A stretch of DNA of 64,000 nt from Conservatibacter flavescens (GCF_002795425.1 NZ_PHHA01000009.1:1-64000), one strand, 5' to 3'; numbered from the stretch's first letter, positions 9,784 through 18,988 are shown. The notes: a model not told the origin generated them from the letters alone. Numbers and translations are program-made.

Positions 9784-10671
9784 TTATTTAAGTTTCGCTG
9801 CTAATACCGAAATATGTTCAGGCCCAATTCCACAACAACCGCCAACAATCGTTGCCCCAGTGGCTTTCCATTTTTCAGCCCAACCTAAATAATCTAGTGG
9901 CGCCAAATCGGTACGGATTTCATCTAAACCGTCATTGGCTGTCGCCTCTTTAGGCTGTGGTGGAAAAGCATTCGCATATGCCCCAAATTCAATATGAGTA
10001 GCCTGCTTTTCTGTTAAGGTATCACGTGTTACCTCCAATGCTGCGCCAATTACCTCAGGCTGACAACAATTGAACAAGATAGCCTCCGCGCCCAATTCAA
10101 TCATTTTTTCTACCGCACTTTTTACACTTTCTCCTGAACGTAAACAAGGTTCTGCCTGTGGGTTTTCATCTTCTAGAGTAAAAGACACCCAAAACCGACG
10201 TTTATCCTGAGGCAATAATGGCAGTACAGATACCGGTTCAATAATGGCACTTTGCGTTTCAAACAACCAAAAATCCACATAAGGCGCAAGGCCTTCAATA
10301 ATAGGTTGCGCCAATTCTTTCACGCGTTCCTGTTGAATTAAATCCGGACGATATGAACCAAATAGCGGTGGTAATGACCCCGCAATACGCACCTGTTTTT
10401 GACTATTTTTGACCGCACTTTTGGCCAAACGTCCAGCTAAATCCGCTAAATCACGCCCTTTCAAAGCAAACCGTTGTTCACCAATATGAAAAGGCACAAC
10501 CGCATAACTATTTGTCGTAATCACATCAGCGCCACTTTGAATAAACGCACTATGTACTTCCTCTATCGCACTAGGCTGCTCAATTAAAGCTAAAGCTGAC
10601 CACTCTGGTTGCTGAAAAGGCGCGCCACGACGAGCTAACTCACGCCCCATTCCTCCATCTAAAATTTTCAT
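9784..10671 (-). CDS. mmuM: Homocysteine S-methyltransferase
   Basis: A zinc-dependent enzyme that methylates homocysteine to methionine, with S-methylmethionine or S-adenosylmethionine as donor. It opens with MKILDGGMGRELARRG. The zinc cysteines are in ILFNCCQPEVIG and in the C-terminal VGGCCGIGPEHI. The start is placed at ATG 10671, preceded by AGGA; an upstream in-frame GTG (10686) would add five residues and overlap that site. The product has 295 residues, close to E. coli MmuM (about 310). It is first in an operon with an APC transporter. Selenohomocysteine methyltransferases are close relatives and cannot be excluded. Confidence 0.88.
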   Translation of the reverse strand: MKILDGGMGRELARRGAPFQQPEWSALALIEQPSAIEEVHSAFIQSGADVITTNSYAVVPFHIGEQRFALKGRDLADLAGRLAKSAVKNSQKQVRIAGSLPPLFGSYRPDLIQQERVKELAQPIIEGLAPYVDFWLFETQSAIIEPVSVLPLLPQDKRRFWVSFTLEDENPQAEPCLRSGESVKSAVEKMIELGAEAILFNCCQPEVIGAALEVTRDTLTEKQATHIEFGAYANAFPPQPKEATANDGLDEIRTDLAPLDYLGWAEKWKATGATIVGGCCGIGPEHISVLAAKLK

Positions 10672-10793
10672 TTTTTTCCTATTCACTTGCTAATCAAAAT
10701 GTTAACGAATACAAAACGTCATCATTCAAAAAGAATAAACTCAAATCTATTTACGCTCTACAAACTTTTCGTTATAAATTATAACTTAGCTTG

Positions 10794-11078
10794 TTAGTTC
10801 ACCATAAAAACCAAGTAGTACGGCACGCCAATCAGCCAGATCAATGCACTCATAATAACAACGATTTTAAAACTCATATGCTGTGTTTTATGGCGAAAAT
10901 GTTGCATACCTAAATGCACGCCCATAAAACCGCCAAGCAAACTCAGGCTAAAAAACGTACGTTCCGAAATACGCCATTGCTGATTTTTCGCTTTCTGCTT
11001 ATCTAAGTACATCAAAAAATAAGCGGCAATATTCATTGCCGCTATATAAATCATGATTGCAATCGTAAGATTAAGCAT
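10794..11078 (-). CDS. DUF1294 small membrane protein
   Basis: A 94-residue protein with hydrophobic segments at about 5-25, 42-60 and 70-92. The DUF1294 pattern is clear: a [16 protein letters not shown] segment after the first helix, then [19 protein letters not shown]. The family's role is unknown; some members are fused to cold-shock domains, but this one is not. It overlaps the end of glyA by eight bases on the same strand, so it is co-transcribed and probably translationally coupled. Confidence 0.8.
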   Translation of the reverse strand: MLNLTIAIMIYIAAMNIAAYFLMYLDKQKAKNQQWRISERTFFSLSLLGGFMGVHLGMQHFRHKTQHMSFKIVVIMSALIWLIGVPYYLVFMVN

Positions 11079-12333
11079 AAACCGGTAAGCGTTTGCAAAT
11101 ATCTAAGACTTTCGCTTTAGTTGCTGCAATTACTTGTTCATGGTTATCTTTACCGATAGATTCAATAACATCACACATCCAGCCTGCCAATGCTACTGCA
11201 TCTTCTTCTTTGAAACCACGACGAGTAATAGACGGAGAACCAACACGGATACCAGAAGTGACAAACGGTTTTTGCGGATCGTTCGGTACGGAGTTTTTAT
11301 TCACCGTAATATTAGCCGCACCCAGTGCTGCGTCTACAGCTTTACCAGTTAACCCTTGTTTAATGAAGCTAACAAGGAATAAATGGTTTTCTGTACCATT
11401 TGACACCACATCAAAACCACGATTTTTGAACACTTCCACCATAGCTTGTGCGTTTTTCAATACTTGTTTTTGATATTCTTTAAATTCAGGCTCTAAAGCT
11501 TCTTTGAAACATACTGCTTTAGCGGCAATCACGTGCATTAATGGGCCACCTTGACCCGCTGGGAACACGGCACTTTGCAATTTTTTATAGATATCTTCGT
11601 CGCCAGCAGCCGAAAGAATCAAGCCACCACGAGGACCTGCTAATGTTTTATGGGTTGTTGTAGTCACTACATGAGCATGAGGAACTGGATTCGGATAAAT
11701 GCCTGCAGCGATAAGGCCCGCAACGTGCGCCATATCCACAAACAAGTATGCGCCCACTTCATCTGCAATTTTACGCATTTCCGCCCAATCGATCACTTGA
11801 GAATAGGCAGAAAAACCGGCAACCAACATTTTCGGTTTTACTTCATGAGCTTGTTTACGCAAAGCTTCATAATCAATCACACCATCTGCAGTAATACCAT
11901 ATTGTTCAGCATGATAAATTTTACCGGAGAAACTCACCGAAGCACCATGTGTTAAGTGACCACCGTGTGCCAAGCTCATACCTAAAATGGTATCACCCGG
12001 ATTTAACAATGCCATATAAACCGCTGCATTAGCTTGAGAACCTGAATGCGGTTGAACGTTGGCATATTCTGCCCCAAATAATTCTTTCGCACGATCAATC
12101 GCCAATTGCTCAACAATATCCACATATTCGCAACCACCGTAATAGCGTTTGCCCGGATAACCTTCCGCATATTTATTGGTTAATTGTGAACCTTGTGCTT
12201 CCATTACACGTGGGCTGGTATAGTTTTCAGAGGCGATTAATTCGATATGCTCTTCCTGACGGCGATCTTCATCTTGCATAGCTTGCCATAATTGAGGATC
12301 ATAATCTGCGATATTCATACTTCTTTTTAACAT
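11071..12333 (-). CDS. glyA: Serine hydroxymethyltransferase
   Basis: A PLP enzyme that interconverts serine and glycine while loading tetrahydrofolate with a one-carbon unit for purine and thymidylate synthesis. Its 420 residues closely follow the E. coli protein. The start [12 protein letters not shown] fits the family start. [16 protein letters not shown] is near residue 29, and the PLP lysine is in [14 protein letters not shown] near residue 230. In Haemophilus, purH-purD-glyA are neighbours; here DUF711 lies between purD and glyA. A MetR-like site lies about 105 bases upstream. Confidence 0.98.
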   Translation of the reverse strand: MLKRSMNIADYDPQLWQAMQDEDRRQEEHIELIASENYTSPRVMEAQGSQLTNKYAEGYPGKRYYGGCEYVDIVEQLAIDRAKELFGAEYANVQPHSGSQANAAVYMALLNPGDTILGMSLAHGGHLTHGASVSFSGKIYHAEQYGITADGVIDYEALRKQAHEVKPKMLVAGFSAYSQVIDWAEMRKIADEVGAYLFVDMAHVAGLIAAGIYPNPVPHAHVVTTTTHKTLAGPRGGLILSAAGDEDIYKKLQSAVFPAGQGGPLMHVIAAKAVCFKEALEPEFKEYQKQVLKNAQAMVEVFKNRGFDVVSNGTENHLFLVSFIKQGLTGKAVDAALGAANITVNKNSVPNDPQKPFVTSGIRVGSPSITRRGFKEEDAVALAGWMCDVIESIGKDNHEQVIAATKAKVLDICKRLPVYA

Positions 12334-12437
12334 AGGTCTCGTCCTTATAAGAGTGGGGAATAAATTAACAATAATATTCTACCTGTTTATGCTACGATTT
12401 TTAACTAAAATCTCATGCTTATTTTTTGTTTCAATAA

Positions 12438-12450
12438 TGAATTCAATTCA
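12438..12450. promoter_or_regulatory. Candidate MetR site upstream of glyA
   Basis: TGAATTCAATTCA matches the MetR half-site layout TGAA-N5-TTCA exactly. It ends about 105 bases before the glyA start. E. coli glyA is activated by MetR (with homocysteine) and repressed by PurR. The motif is short and AT-rich, so chance occurrence is possible. Confidence 0.35.
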
Positions 12451-12464
12451 TTTGAAAAATTTGG

Positions 12465-12487
12465 TAAAACCGACCGCACTTTGGTCG
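12465..12487 (-). terminator. Weak terminator after the DUF711 gene
   Basis: On the minus strand, just past the DUF711 stop, CGACC and GGTCG pair around an uptake signal, followed by GTTTT. The stem is only five pairs, so termination is probably partial. Confidence 0.35.
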
Positions 12488-12489
12488 AT

Positions 12490-13710
12490 TTAAGGTACGG
12501 CTAAAATTTTGCAATTACACAAATCTGCGCTATCAAACTCCGTCAACTCACCCGCTTTGCGGTTTGGAATGGGGAACAAACGTACTGTCAAAGGCTTGTT
12601 CAAACGAAATGCCATCGTACCGGTATCACGCATTAATGCCGCAATTTTTTCCACATCCGTATCACCCGGAATCGGCACAGTATCTAAACCGATACCACAC
12701 ACTGCACTATAAGTTAGCAGCGAACGAATATCAAATTGTGCATTTTGCGTACCTGCTGCCAAACCGAGATCTTCTGTTACTGCTAACATGAGGCCTGAAA
12801 AACCCACCAATGACACATTTTTCACAGATTTAAACACGCGAGTTAACAACGAAGAGGCTTCAACAGTACCCGCTGCTCCAAAATACGGTACACCCAATAA
12901 TTCATAAACTTCCGTCATAGAGGCGCAATTTTTTGAGGGAGCAGCAGAACTGTCCATTCCCGCAAATTGAAAATTGCCCGATAATGTTACCGAATTCACC
13001 GCACTCAGTACCTCATCCACATGATACTGCAAGGCTTCTGACATAGCTTGATAACTTTGTTGGAAAAAATCATTGTGTGATGTCGCATTTAATTCTTTCA
13101 ACACCGCAACGAATAGATCCGGTGTTTCCAAGCCAATCACAAAGCTATTCGGCACATCACTGCGATGATAACCGGCAGGAAAATAAGGAATAAAGGGGTT
13201 GCAGTTAAAATTCACGGTAAAATTAAAATTGCCTTCGCCCCTTGCTGTAATAGCTGCAATACGTTGCACTGCTTGAGCTGAATACATTATCAGTTCATTA
13301 TTTAAAATGCCGTTTTCATCCAGCGGCACATTAACACAAGCGTTGCAAAGATCACCGAAATCCGCAATGAGATCGGGCAACATCGCAATTTCCTCTGCAT
13401 TACGGGCTTCGCCTACCGCAAAACGAATGCGCAATCCGCTTTCGTTCATCTCTTGCAGTAATTGCTTCAAGTATGCGAAATCCCCTTTTGCTGCGGCTAA
13501 ATCCGTTAAATCCAAATATTCGCCAAAAGGATTGGTGACAATGCGGATAGACTGCACTTCATAACCTTTAGCTTGAATCGCGGGAACTAAAAGAGCAAAT
13601 TCTGCTTTGGCTTGATTTAATGCCTGCTGCCATTGGCTTTTATCTTGCGTTAAAGATAAAAATAAGGTGACAGTGCGCACACGGCAAAGAGATTTTTGTT
13701 GGTAAATCAT
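12490..13710 (-). CDS. DUF711 (UPF0210) family protein
   Basis: A 406-residue soluble protein recognised by the C-terminal DUF711 block: SLVGFSGLMLAVTEDLGL, then YSAVCGIGLDTVPIPGDT and a final KPLTVRLFPIPNRKAGELTEF. UPF0210 relatives are usually near 450 residues and often follow an ACT-domain protein, which is absent here. No biochemical function is established for the family. The short C-terminus contains the paired cysteines DLCNCKI. It lies between purD and glyA on the same strand, 55 bases after purD. That suggests, but does not show, a link with purine or one-carbon metabolism. Confidence 0.75.
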   Translation of the reverse strand: MIYQQKSLCRVRTVTLFLSLTQDKSQWQQALNQAKAEFALLVPAIQAKGYEVQSIRIVTNPFGEYLDLTDLAAAKGDFAYLKQLLQEMNESGLRIRFAVGEARNAEEIAMLPDLIADFGDLCNACVNVPLDENGILNNELIMYSAQAVQRIAAITARGEGNFNFTVNFNCNPFIPYFPAGYHRSDVPNSFVIGLETPDLFVAVLKELNATSHNDFFQQSYQAMSEALQYHVDEVLSAVNSVTLSGNFQFAGMDSSAAPSKNCASMTEVYELLGVPYFGAAGTVEASSLLTRVFKSVKNVSLVGFSGLMLAVTEDLGLAAGTQNAQFDIRSLLTYSAVCGIGLDTVPIPGDTDVEKIAALMRDTGTMAFRLNKPLTVRLFPIPNRKAGELTEFDSADLCNCKILAVP

Positions 13711-13765
13711 AAAATTCCTTTTACATTAGAGGCTGTTGATCTTTGCATTAATCGCTTGCTATAAG

Positions 13766-15052
13766 CTAAGATTTTTGCTCTCTCGCTACTGCACGATAGC
13801 CAATATCTCGACGGTAAAAACGGCCTTGCCATTGGATTTTTTCAGCCAGTTCAAGAGCTTTTTGCTGAGCCTCATAAACGGAATGACCTAAAGCCGTCGC
13901 GCAAAGTACTCGCCCACCGTTCGTGAGTAATTTACCGTCTTTTTGTTCCACGCCCGCTAAGAAAACTTTTGAATTTGCTACCGCACTTTCAATGCCGGTG
14001 ATTTCATCGCCTTTGCGGTAATCGCCCGGGTAGCCTTCCGCCGCCAACACGATACCTAGCGCCGCCTGTTCACACCATTGGGATTGCACAGTGTCCAGTT
14101 TTTCATCAATAGCCGCAAGGCAAAGTTCTACCAAATCCGATTGCAAACGTAGCATAATCGGTTGGGTTTCCGGATCACCGAAGCGACAGTTAAATTCGAT
14201 GACTTTCGGCTGACCATTCGGCATAATCATTAAACCTGCGTACAAGAAACCGGTGTACGGATTATTTTCCGCCGCCATGCCTTGTACTGTCGGGTAAATC
14301 ACTTCGTCCATAATACGTTTGTGAATTTCAGCAGTGACCACCGGCGCTGGAGAATAAGCACCCATTCCGCCCGTATTCAACCCTTTATCGCCTTCTCCCA
14401 CACGTTTATGGTCTTGACTGGTTGCCATCGGTTCTACGTTTTTACCGTCTACCATTACAATGAAACTGGCTTCTTCACCGTCTAAAAATTCTTCAATCAC
14501 CACACGGCTACCCGCTTCGCCAAAGGCATTGCCTGAAAGCATATCACGCACCGCATCTTCTGCTTCCGCTAAGGTCATAGCCACGATCACGCCTTTACCG
14601 GCCGCCAAGCCGTCTGCCTTGATCACAATTGGTGCGCCTTTTTCACGCAGATAAGCGAGAGCAGGTTCCACTTCGGTGAAGTTTTGATATTCCGCTGTCG
14701 GAATATTGTGACGGGCTAAGAAATCTTTGGTAAAGGCTTTTGAGCCCTCTAACTGTGCCGCAGCTTGGGTCGGTCCGAAAATTTTTAATCCTGCTGCACG
14801 GAATGCATCCACCACCCCGATAACAAGTGGCGCTTCAGGACCGACAATGGTCAAACCGATATCATTTTGTTTGGCAAAGTCCACAAGTGCGGTCACATCT
14901 GTGGCAGAAATGGCAACATTTTCAATGCCGTTTTCAAGTGCGGTGCCGGCATTACCCGGCGCAACGAAAACTTTATCCGCTAATGGAGATTGTTTTGCTT
15001 TCCAAGCAAGGGCGTGTTCACGCCCGCCGTTTCCGATGATGAGAATGTTCAT
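13766..15052 (-). CDS. purD: Phosphoribosylamine-glycine ligase
   Basis: An ATP-grasp enzyme joining phosphoribosylamine and glycine, the second step of purine synthesis. It starts MNILIIGNGGREHALAWK. The ATP-grasp lysine region IVIKADGLAAGKGVIVA is near residue 140, and the metal/phosphate site FNCRFGDPETQPIMLRL near residue 290. Its 428 residues are the usual length. It is on the same strand as purH, but a 767-base gap containing a fold-back repeat separates them, unlike the tight purHD operon of E. coli. Several uptake signals lie inside the gene. It may still be read from the purH promoter. Confidence 0.98.
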   Translation of the reverse strand: MNILIIGNGGREHALAWKAKQSPLADKVFVAPGNAGTALENGIENVAISATDVTALVDFAKQNDIGLTIVGPEAPLVIGVVDAFRAAGLKIFGPTQAAAQLEGSKAFTKDFLARHNIPTAEYQNFTEVEPALAYLREKGAPIVIKADGLAAGKGVIVAMTLAEAEDAVRDMLSGNAFGEAGSRVVIEEFLDGEEASFIVMVDGKNVEPMATSQDHKRVGEGDKGLNTGGMGAYSPAPVVTAEIHKRIMDEVIYPTVQGMAAENNPYTGFLYAGLMIMPNGQPKVIEFNCRFGDPETQPIMLRLQSDLVELCLAAIDEKLDTVQSQWCEQAALGIVLAAEGYPGDYRKGDEITGIESAVANSKVFLAGVEQKDGKLLTNGGRVLCATALGHSVYEAQQKALELAEKIQWQGRFYRRDIGYRAVAREQKS

Positions 15053-15101
15053 GTTGTTTTTTTCCTCGTGGGCAACGCCCTTTGTTTAAATTGAAATCTG
15101 G

Positions 15102-15763
15102 TTTCGCCAATGGCAACTTCCTTTTCTTTGCTTCGCCAAAGAAAAGGAAGCAAAAGAAAGGCGACCCTGCTTTGCCTTGTTTCCTAAAAATCGCTTAATT
15201 TGTTTAACGGAAAATTTGTAACTCGCTTCGCTCAAACACGACAAATTTTCCTACAAATTAATCAATTTTTAGGCGGCAAAGAAGGGGAAAACTTCTTTTT
15301 TATGATGATGTTAATTAAAATTCAGATCAAAATTATCGTTGCTCGCTTTTTTTACATTTTGGCAATTCAAATCTTGCTCGTGTAATTCACCGTTATCACA
15401 TTTTTTGAGAAATTCGGTGCGTAATTTCTCATCTTTTTTAAAATCATCAATTATCCCCCGCGCGCAAGCGTACAGGGTTACGAGCATTCGCAAGCAAATG
15501 CTATTGAGCCACGCTGTGGCTCTGAGTTACATAAATTATTAAATTTTTGACCGCACTTTAATAGTGGATCTTCCCCTTCTATTTTGCCTGAGCGTGATAT
15601 GATTTTTAGGGAAAATTAGCCTGTTTGAGCGAGCTTGCGAGCGAGTTCTAATTTTTCCGTCAAGAAAATCATATCTAAGCGAAGAACAGCAAAATAGCAG
15701 GGTGTGCTTTCTTTGCTTACTTTCTTTGCACAAGCAAAGAAAGTAAGTCGCCATACGGCGAAA
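15102..15763. repeat. Fold-back element between purD and purH
   Basis: The 767-base gap holds an imperfect inverted structure of about 660 bp. The left arm (15102-15273) and right arm (15579-15763) are complementary in the same order of blocks. Each begins with a small palindrome ending in TGGC, followed by a perfect 14-pair hairpin (15117-15130 with 15137-15150; 15716-15729 with 15734-15747). Next come ACCCTGC (15164-15170 and its complement 15697-15703) and a longer hairpin around ACTCGC...GCTCAAAC. The core of about 305 bases carries an uptake signal and a 60-codon open frame. No transposase is present. It looks like a non-autonomous mobile or intergenic repeat unit. Confidence 0.7.
15311..15493 (-). 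CDS. Short open frame in the repeat core, doubtful
   Basis: Sixty codons on the minus strand. The second half is rich in charged residues and reads like a real protein tail (IIDDFKKDEKLRTEFLKKC, then NGELHEQDLNCQNVKKA). No good ribosome binding site precedes the first start, and the first dozen residues come from a GC-rich palindromic stretch. It may be the 3' remnant of a lost gene carried by the surrounding repeat. No family is recognised. Confidence 0.2.
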   Translation of the reverse strand: MRMLVTLYACARGIIDDFKKDEKLRTEFLKKCDNGELHEQDLNCQNVKKASNDNFDLNFN

Positions 15764-15819
15764 AAGGATATATGTAATACAGCAAAAAAGGCGTATGCAA
15801 TACGCCCTACAAGCGATAA

Positions 15820-17421
15820 CTAGTGTCTAAAATGACGCATCTTCGTCAACACCATCACCATATTATGCTCATCCGCCGCATCAATCACCTCCTGATCACG
15901 CATCGAACCGCCCGGGTGAATCACACATTCAATACCCACTTGAGCCGCCGCATCAATACCATCACGGAACGGGAAGAATGCATCAGAGGCCATCACACAG
16001 CCTGCAACGGTCAACCCCTCATCTTGCGCCTTAATACCCGCAATCTTCGCCGAATATACACGACTCATTTGTCCGGCACCGATACCGATAGTTTGATTAT
16101 CTTTCGCATATACAATAGCGTTAGATTTCACAAATTTCGCCACTTTCCAGCAGAAAAGCAAATCTTGTAATTCTTTCTCGGTCGGCTTACGTTTGGAAAC
16201 TACTTCCAAATCATCAATACCTACCATACCAAGATCCGCATCTTGCACCAACAAACCGCCATTCACACGTTTCACATCTAAACGAGGTTCTGCGTTGTTC
16301 CATTCGCCACACGCCAATACGCGCACATTTTTCTTCGCTTTGGTGATTGCAAGGGCTTCCGCCGAGACTTTCGGCGCAATGATCACTTCTACAAATTGAC
16401 GATCCACGATTTCTTTCGCGGTTTTTGCATCTAATTCACGGTTGAAAGCAATAATCCCACCGAATGCAGAAGTTGGGTCAGTTTGGTAAGCACGGTTATA
16501 GGCCTCTAAAATATCGCCCCCTAACGCCACACCACAAGGATTGGCGTGTTTCACAATCACGCAAGCCGGCTCATCAAAAGATTTCACACATTCCAGCGCG
16601 GCATCAGTATCCGCAATATTGTTATAAGAAAGGACTTTGCCTTGTAATTGCTTGGCGGTGGAAACACTGGCTTCTTTCACATCGGTTTCCACATAAAACG
16701 CTGCATTTTGATGGCTGTTTTCGCCGTAACGCATGGTTTGCTTGCGTACAAAATTCAAGTTTAAAGTGCGTGGAAATTGACCGCACTTCGCGTCTTTGTC
16801 TTCCTCTTCTGCAGTGAAATAAGGTTTGACCAATTGACCGAAATAGTTGGCGATCATGGAATCATATTGTGCCGTATGCTCAAAGGCTTTAATGGCTAAA
16901 TCAAAACGGGTTTCGAGGGTTAAGCTGTTGGCATTTTGATCCATTTCCGTAAGAATGGCGTTGAAATCGTTATTATTCACCACAATCGCCACATCTTTAT
17001 GATTTTTCGCTGCAGAACGCACCATTGTCGGGCCACCAATATCAATGTTTTCTACCGCCTCTTCAAGAGTGCAATTAGGTTTTGCTACAGTCGCGGCAAA
17101 AGGATAAAGATTAACCACCACCATATCAATCGGCTCAATACCGTGTTGCGCCATCACTTCGCCATCTAAATCACGGCGACCCAAAATCCCGCCATGCACT
17201 TTCGGGTGTAAGGTTTTTACCCGTCCGTCCATCATTTCAGGGAAACCTGTGTAGTCTGATACTTCGGTAACAGGTAAGCCGCTATCTGCCAATAATTTTG
17301 CCGTACCGCCGGTTGATAATAATTTAACGCCACGTTGAACAAGCCCTTGCGCAAATTCAACAATACCTGTTTTGTCAGAAACACTTAACAACGCCTGACG
17401 AATAGGACGATTTGATTGCAT
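15820..17421 (-). CDS. purH: AICAR transformylase / IMP cyclohydrolase
   Basis: The bifunctional enzyme of the last two purine steps: formylation of AICAR, then closure to IMP. The N-terminal MGS-like cyclohydrolase domain (about residues 1-150) contains [16 protein letters not shown] and [17 protein letters not shown]. The transformylase domain contains [13 protein letters not shown] and ends with [18 protein letters not shown]. Its 533 residues are the usual length. A strong PurR-type operator lies 53 bases upstream of the start. It is followed by a long structured gap before purD. Confidence 0.98.
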   Translation of the reverse strand: MQSNRPIRQALLSVSDKTGIVEFAQGLVQRGVKLLSTGGTAKLLADSGLPVTEVSDYTGFPEMMDGRVKTLHPKVHGGILGRRDLDGEVMAQHGIEPIDMVVVNLYPFAATVAKPNCTLEEAVENIDIGGPTMVRSAAKNHKDVAIVVNNNDFNAILTEMDQNANSLTLETRFDLAIKAFEHTAQYDSMIANYFGQLVKPYFTAEEEDKDAKCGQFPRTLNLNFVRKQTMRYGENSHQNAAFYVETDVKEASVSTAKQLQGKVLSYNNIADTDAALECVKSFDEPACVIVKHANPCGVALGGDILEAYNRAYQTDPTSAFGGIIAFNRELDAKTAKEIVDRQFVEVIIAPKVSAEALAITKAKKNVRVLACGEWNNAEPRLDVKRVNGGLLVQDADLGMVGIDDLEVVSKRKPTEKELQDLLFCWKVAKFVKSNAIVYAKDNQTIGIGAGQMSRVYSAKIAGIKAQDEGLTVAGCVMASDAFFPFRDGIDAAAQVGIECVIHPGGSMRDQEVIDAADEHNMVMVLTKMRHFRH

Positions 17422-17473
17422 GGAGAATTCCTTTGAATTAAATAAATGAATGGAAATTTAAAGATATATTATA

Positions 17474-17489
17474 GCGCAAACGTTTGCTT
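17474..17489. promoter_or_regulatory. PurR operator upstream of purH
   Basis: GCGCAAACGTTTGCTT matches the gammaproteobacterial PurR palindrome ACGCAAACGTTTGCGT at 13 of 16 positions, with the central AAACGTTT intact. It starts 53 bases upstream of the purH ATG, overlapping the expected promoter. This predicts repression by PurR with hypoxanthine or guanine. Confidence 0.8.
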
Positions 17490-17571
17490 TTATGTAGGTT
17501 TAGCAATAAAAAATCTGTCGCTTAAAAGTGAAGTGAAACTTTTTAAGCGACAGATGGGAACATCTAATATA

Positions 17572-18000
17572 TCAAGCCAAATGCAGTTTATACTTCGCAA
17601 TCAATCTCGCACGAATTTGATCGTAGAGATAGTTATAGATAAAAGAATAAACCGTGATGAAGATTGTCATGGCAATATCCATCACAAAAGCTTCCCACAA
17701 ACTCACATTTAACACAAATGCCACAAGCGGAATTGTCGCGATAAGTAAGCCCCCTTCAAATAATACAACATGAAGCACGCGGGTTAACAAGCTACGTTTT
17801 TCACGCGGCCCGGTATGGAATTTGTCGAATACCCAGTTAAATACCATATTCCACAGCATTGCAATCAAAGAGATGGCAATAATTGTGCCGGATAATAGTG
17901 CGGTACTATGATCAGTAAAATAAGCCATTAAAAGTACTGTTAACAACACCGCAAATACTTCAAATAAAATCGCATGAAAAATACGTTCTTTAAAACTCAT
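17572..18000 (-). CDS. PACE-family multidrug/biocide efflux protein
   Basis: A 142-residue, four-helix protein made of two tandem bacterial transmembrane pair (BTP) repeats. The first begins RIFHAILFEVFAVLL and the second RVLHVVLFEGGLLI. The glutamate at residue 14 in the first helix matches the essential Glu15 of AceI, the chlorhexidine exporter of Acinetobacter. The LWNMVFNWVFDKF segment between helices 2 and 3 is also typical. It is divergent from a LysR-type gene across 106 bases, the usual arrangement for PACE genes. The substrate may be a short-chain diamine or a cationic biocide. No close terminator was found. Confidence 0.85.
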   Translation of the reverse strand: MSFKERIFHAILFEVFAVLLTVLLMAYFTDHSTALLSGTIIAISLIAMLWNMVFNWVFDKFHTGPREKRSLLTRVLHVVLFEGGLLIATIPLVAFVLNVSLWEAFVMDIAMTIFITVYSFIYNYLYDQIRARLIAKYKLHLA

Positions 18001-18106
18001 TAATAATCCTTATTAAGATACATTGATTCACATCATTGCAAATTATACTCGAATTTTATGATGAAAAAAGTTAGACTCTATCACTAAAACTGATGGACTA
18101 AATGCA

Positions 18107-18988
18107 ATGTATACTTTAGAACAATTAAAACTTTTTGTACTGGTAACCGAATTAGGTTCTTTTTCTGCCGTGGCGCGCCACTTAAACCGCGCACAATCGG
18201 GAATCAGCCAAGCTATCAGCAATCTCGAAATTGAATTTAATCAAACTTTATTTATCCGCGAAAAAGGGGCCTTAAGCCTAACAGAGCAAGGGAATGTCCT
18301 ACTGCCTCAAATTAAGCTCTTGCTCCAGCAATCGCAATTTTTAGATCAAAAACTGACCGCACTTCAGCAAAAAGAAGAGCATCACATCACCCTTGCTTTT
18401 GAAGAAAGTTTATTGAACGAGGATTTTAGCCAGCAGCTCAAAATTTTCTCCGAACGATTCCCGATGACAATTATTGAACTTATTACGGCTTCAACATTTG
18501 ATGTAGAAAACATGATAGCAACAGGGCAAGCGCAACTGGGAGTAGTTTATAAAAATTACACAACGCAAAATGAGTTTGATATGTTCTTTTTGGGTCATAA
18601 TCGCTTTATTGCCGTTGCCTCACCTAAACACCCTTTAGCGACACAAACTGCCATTTCTCTCGATGATTTAACTCGCCATCGACATTTGGTTCATCGGAGT
18701 TTGCAACAAAAAGAACATCTTTTTAGTAATGCCTTATCCGCACTACCTTGGTATTCCAATAGTTATTATAATTTAATGAGCTTGGCAGAATATAATACCG
18801 GTTGGACGGATTTGCCTGAAAAGCTCGCTGAGCCCGCTTTAATGCAAGGGCGTTTGGTCAAATTAGATTTAGAAGCTGAGACGGAGGGAAATTTAGTACC
18901 TGTGGTGGGACTACGTTCACGGCAAGCTAACTATGGAAAAGCTATGCAATATTTAGTCGATTTATTGCAACAATACTGGCAAAAATAA
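18107..18988 (+). CDS. LysR-family transcriptional regulator
   Basis: A 293-residue regulator. The winged helix-turn-helix is at residues 1-60 (LVTELGSFSAVARHLNRAQSGISQAISNLE), followed by a linker helix and the two-lobed periplasmic-binding-like effector domain. It is divergent from the PACE efflux gene, so it most likely controls that gene and itself from the shared 106-base region, as AceR does for aceI. The effector is unknown. An uptake signal lies inside the gene near 18355. A good terminator follows the stop. Confidence 0.88.
   Translation: MYTLEQLKLFVLVTELGSFSAVARHLNRAQSGISQAISNLEIEFNQTLFIREKGALSLTEQGNVLLPQIKLLLQQSQFLDQKLTALQQKEEHHITLAFEESLLNEDFSQQLKIFSERFPMTIIELITASTFDVENMIATGQAQLGVVYKNYTTQNEFDMFFLGHNRFIAVASPKHPLATQTAISLDDLTRHRHLVHRSLQQKEHLFSNALSALPWYSNSYYNLMSLAEYNTGWTDLPEKLAEPALMQGRLVKLDLEAETEGNLVPVVGLRSRQANYGKAMQYLVDLLQQYWQK

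Noticed and set aside
11093-11473. Plus-strand frame opposite glyA
   Set aside because: Shadow of a strongly conserved enzyme; no ribosome binding site.
15539-15754. A 71-codon minus-strand frame over the right arm of the purD-purH repeat
   Set aside because: It is made of the palindromic repeat itself, has no ribosome binding site, and its low-complexity peptide follows from the hairpin sequence.
15823-17169. Several plus-strand open frames inside purH (for example 16464-16817)
   Set aside because: They are antisense shadows of a clear enzyme gene, with His-rich or otherwise improbable composition.
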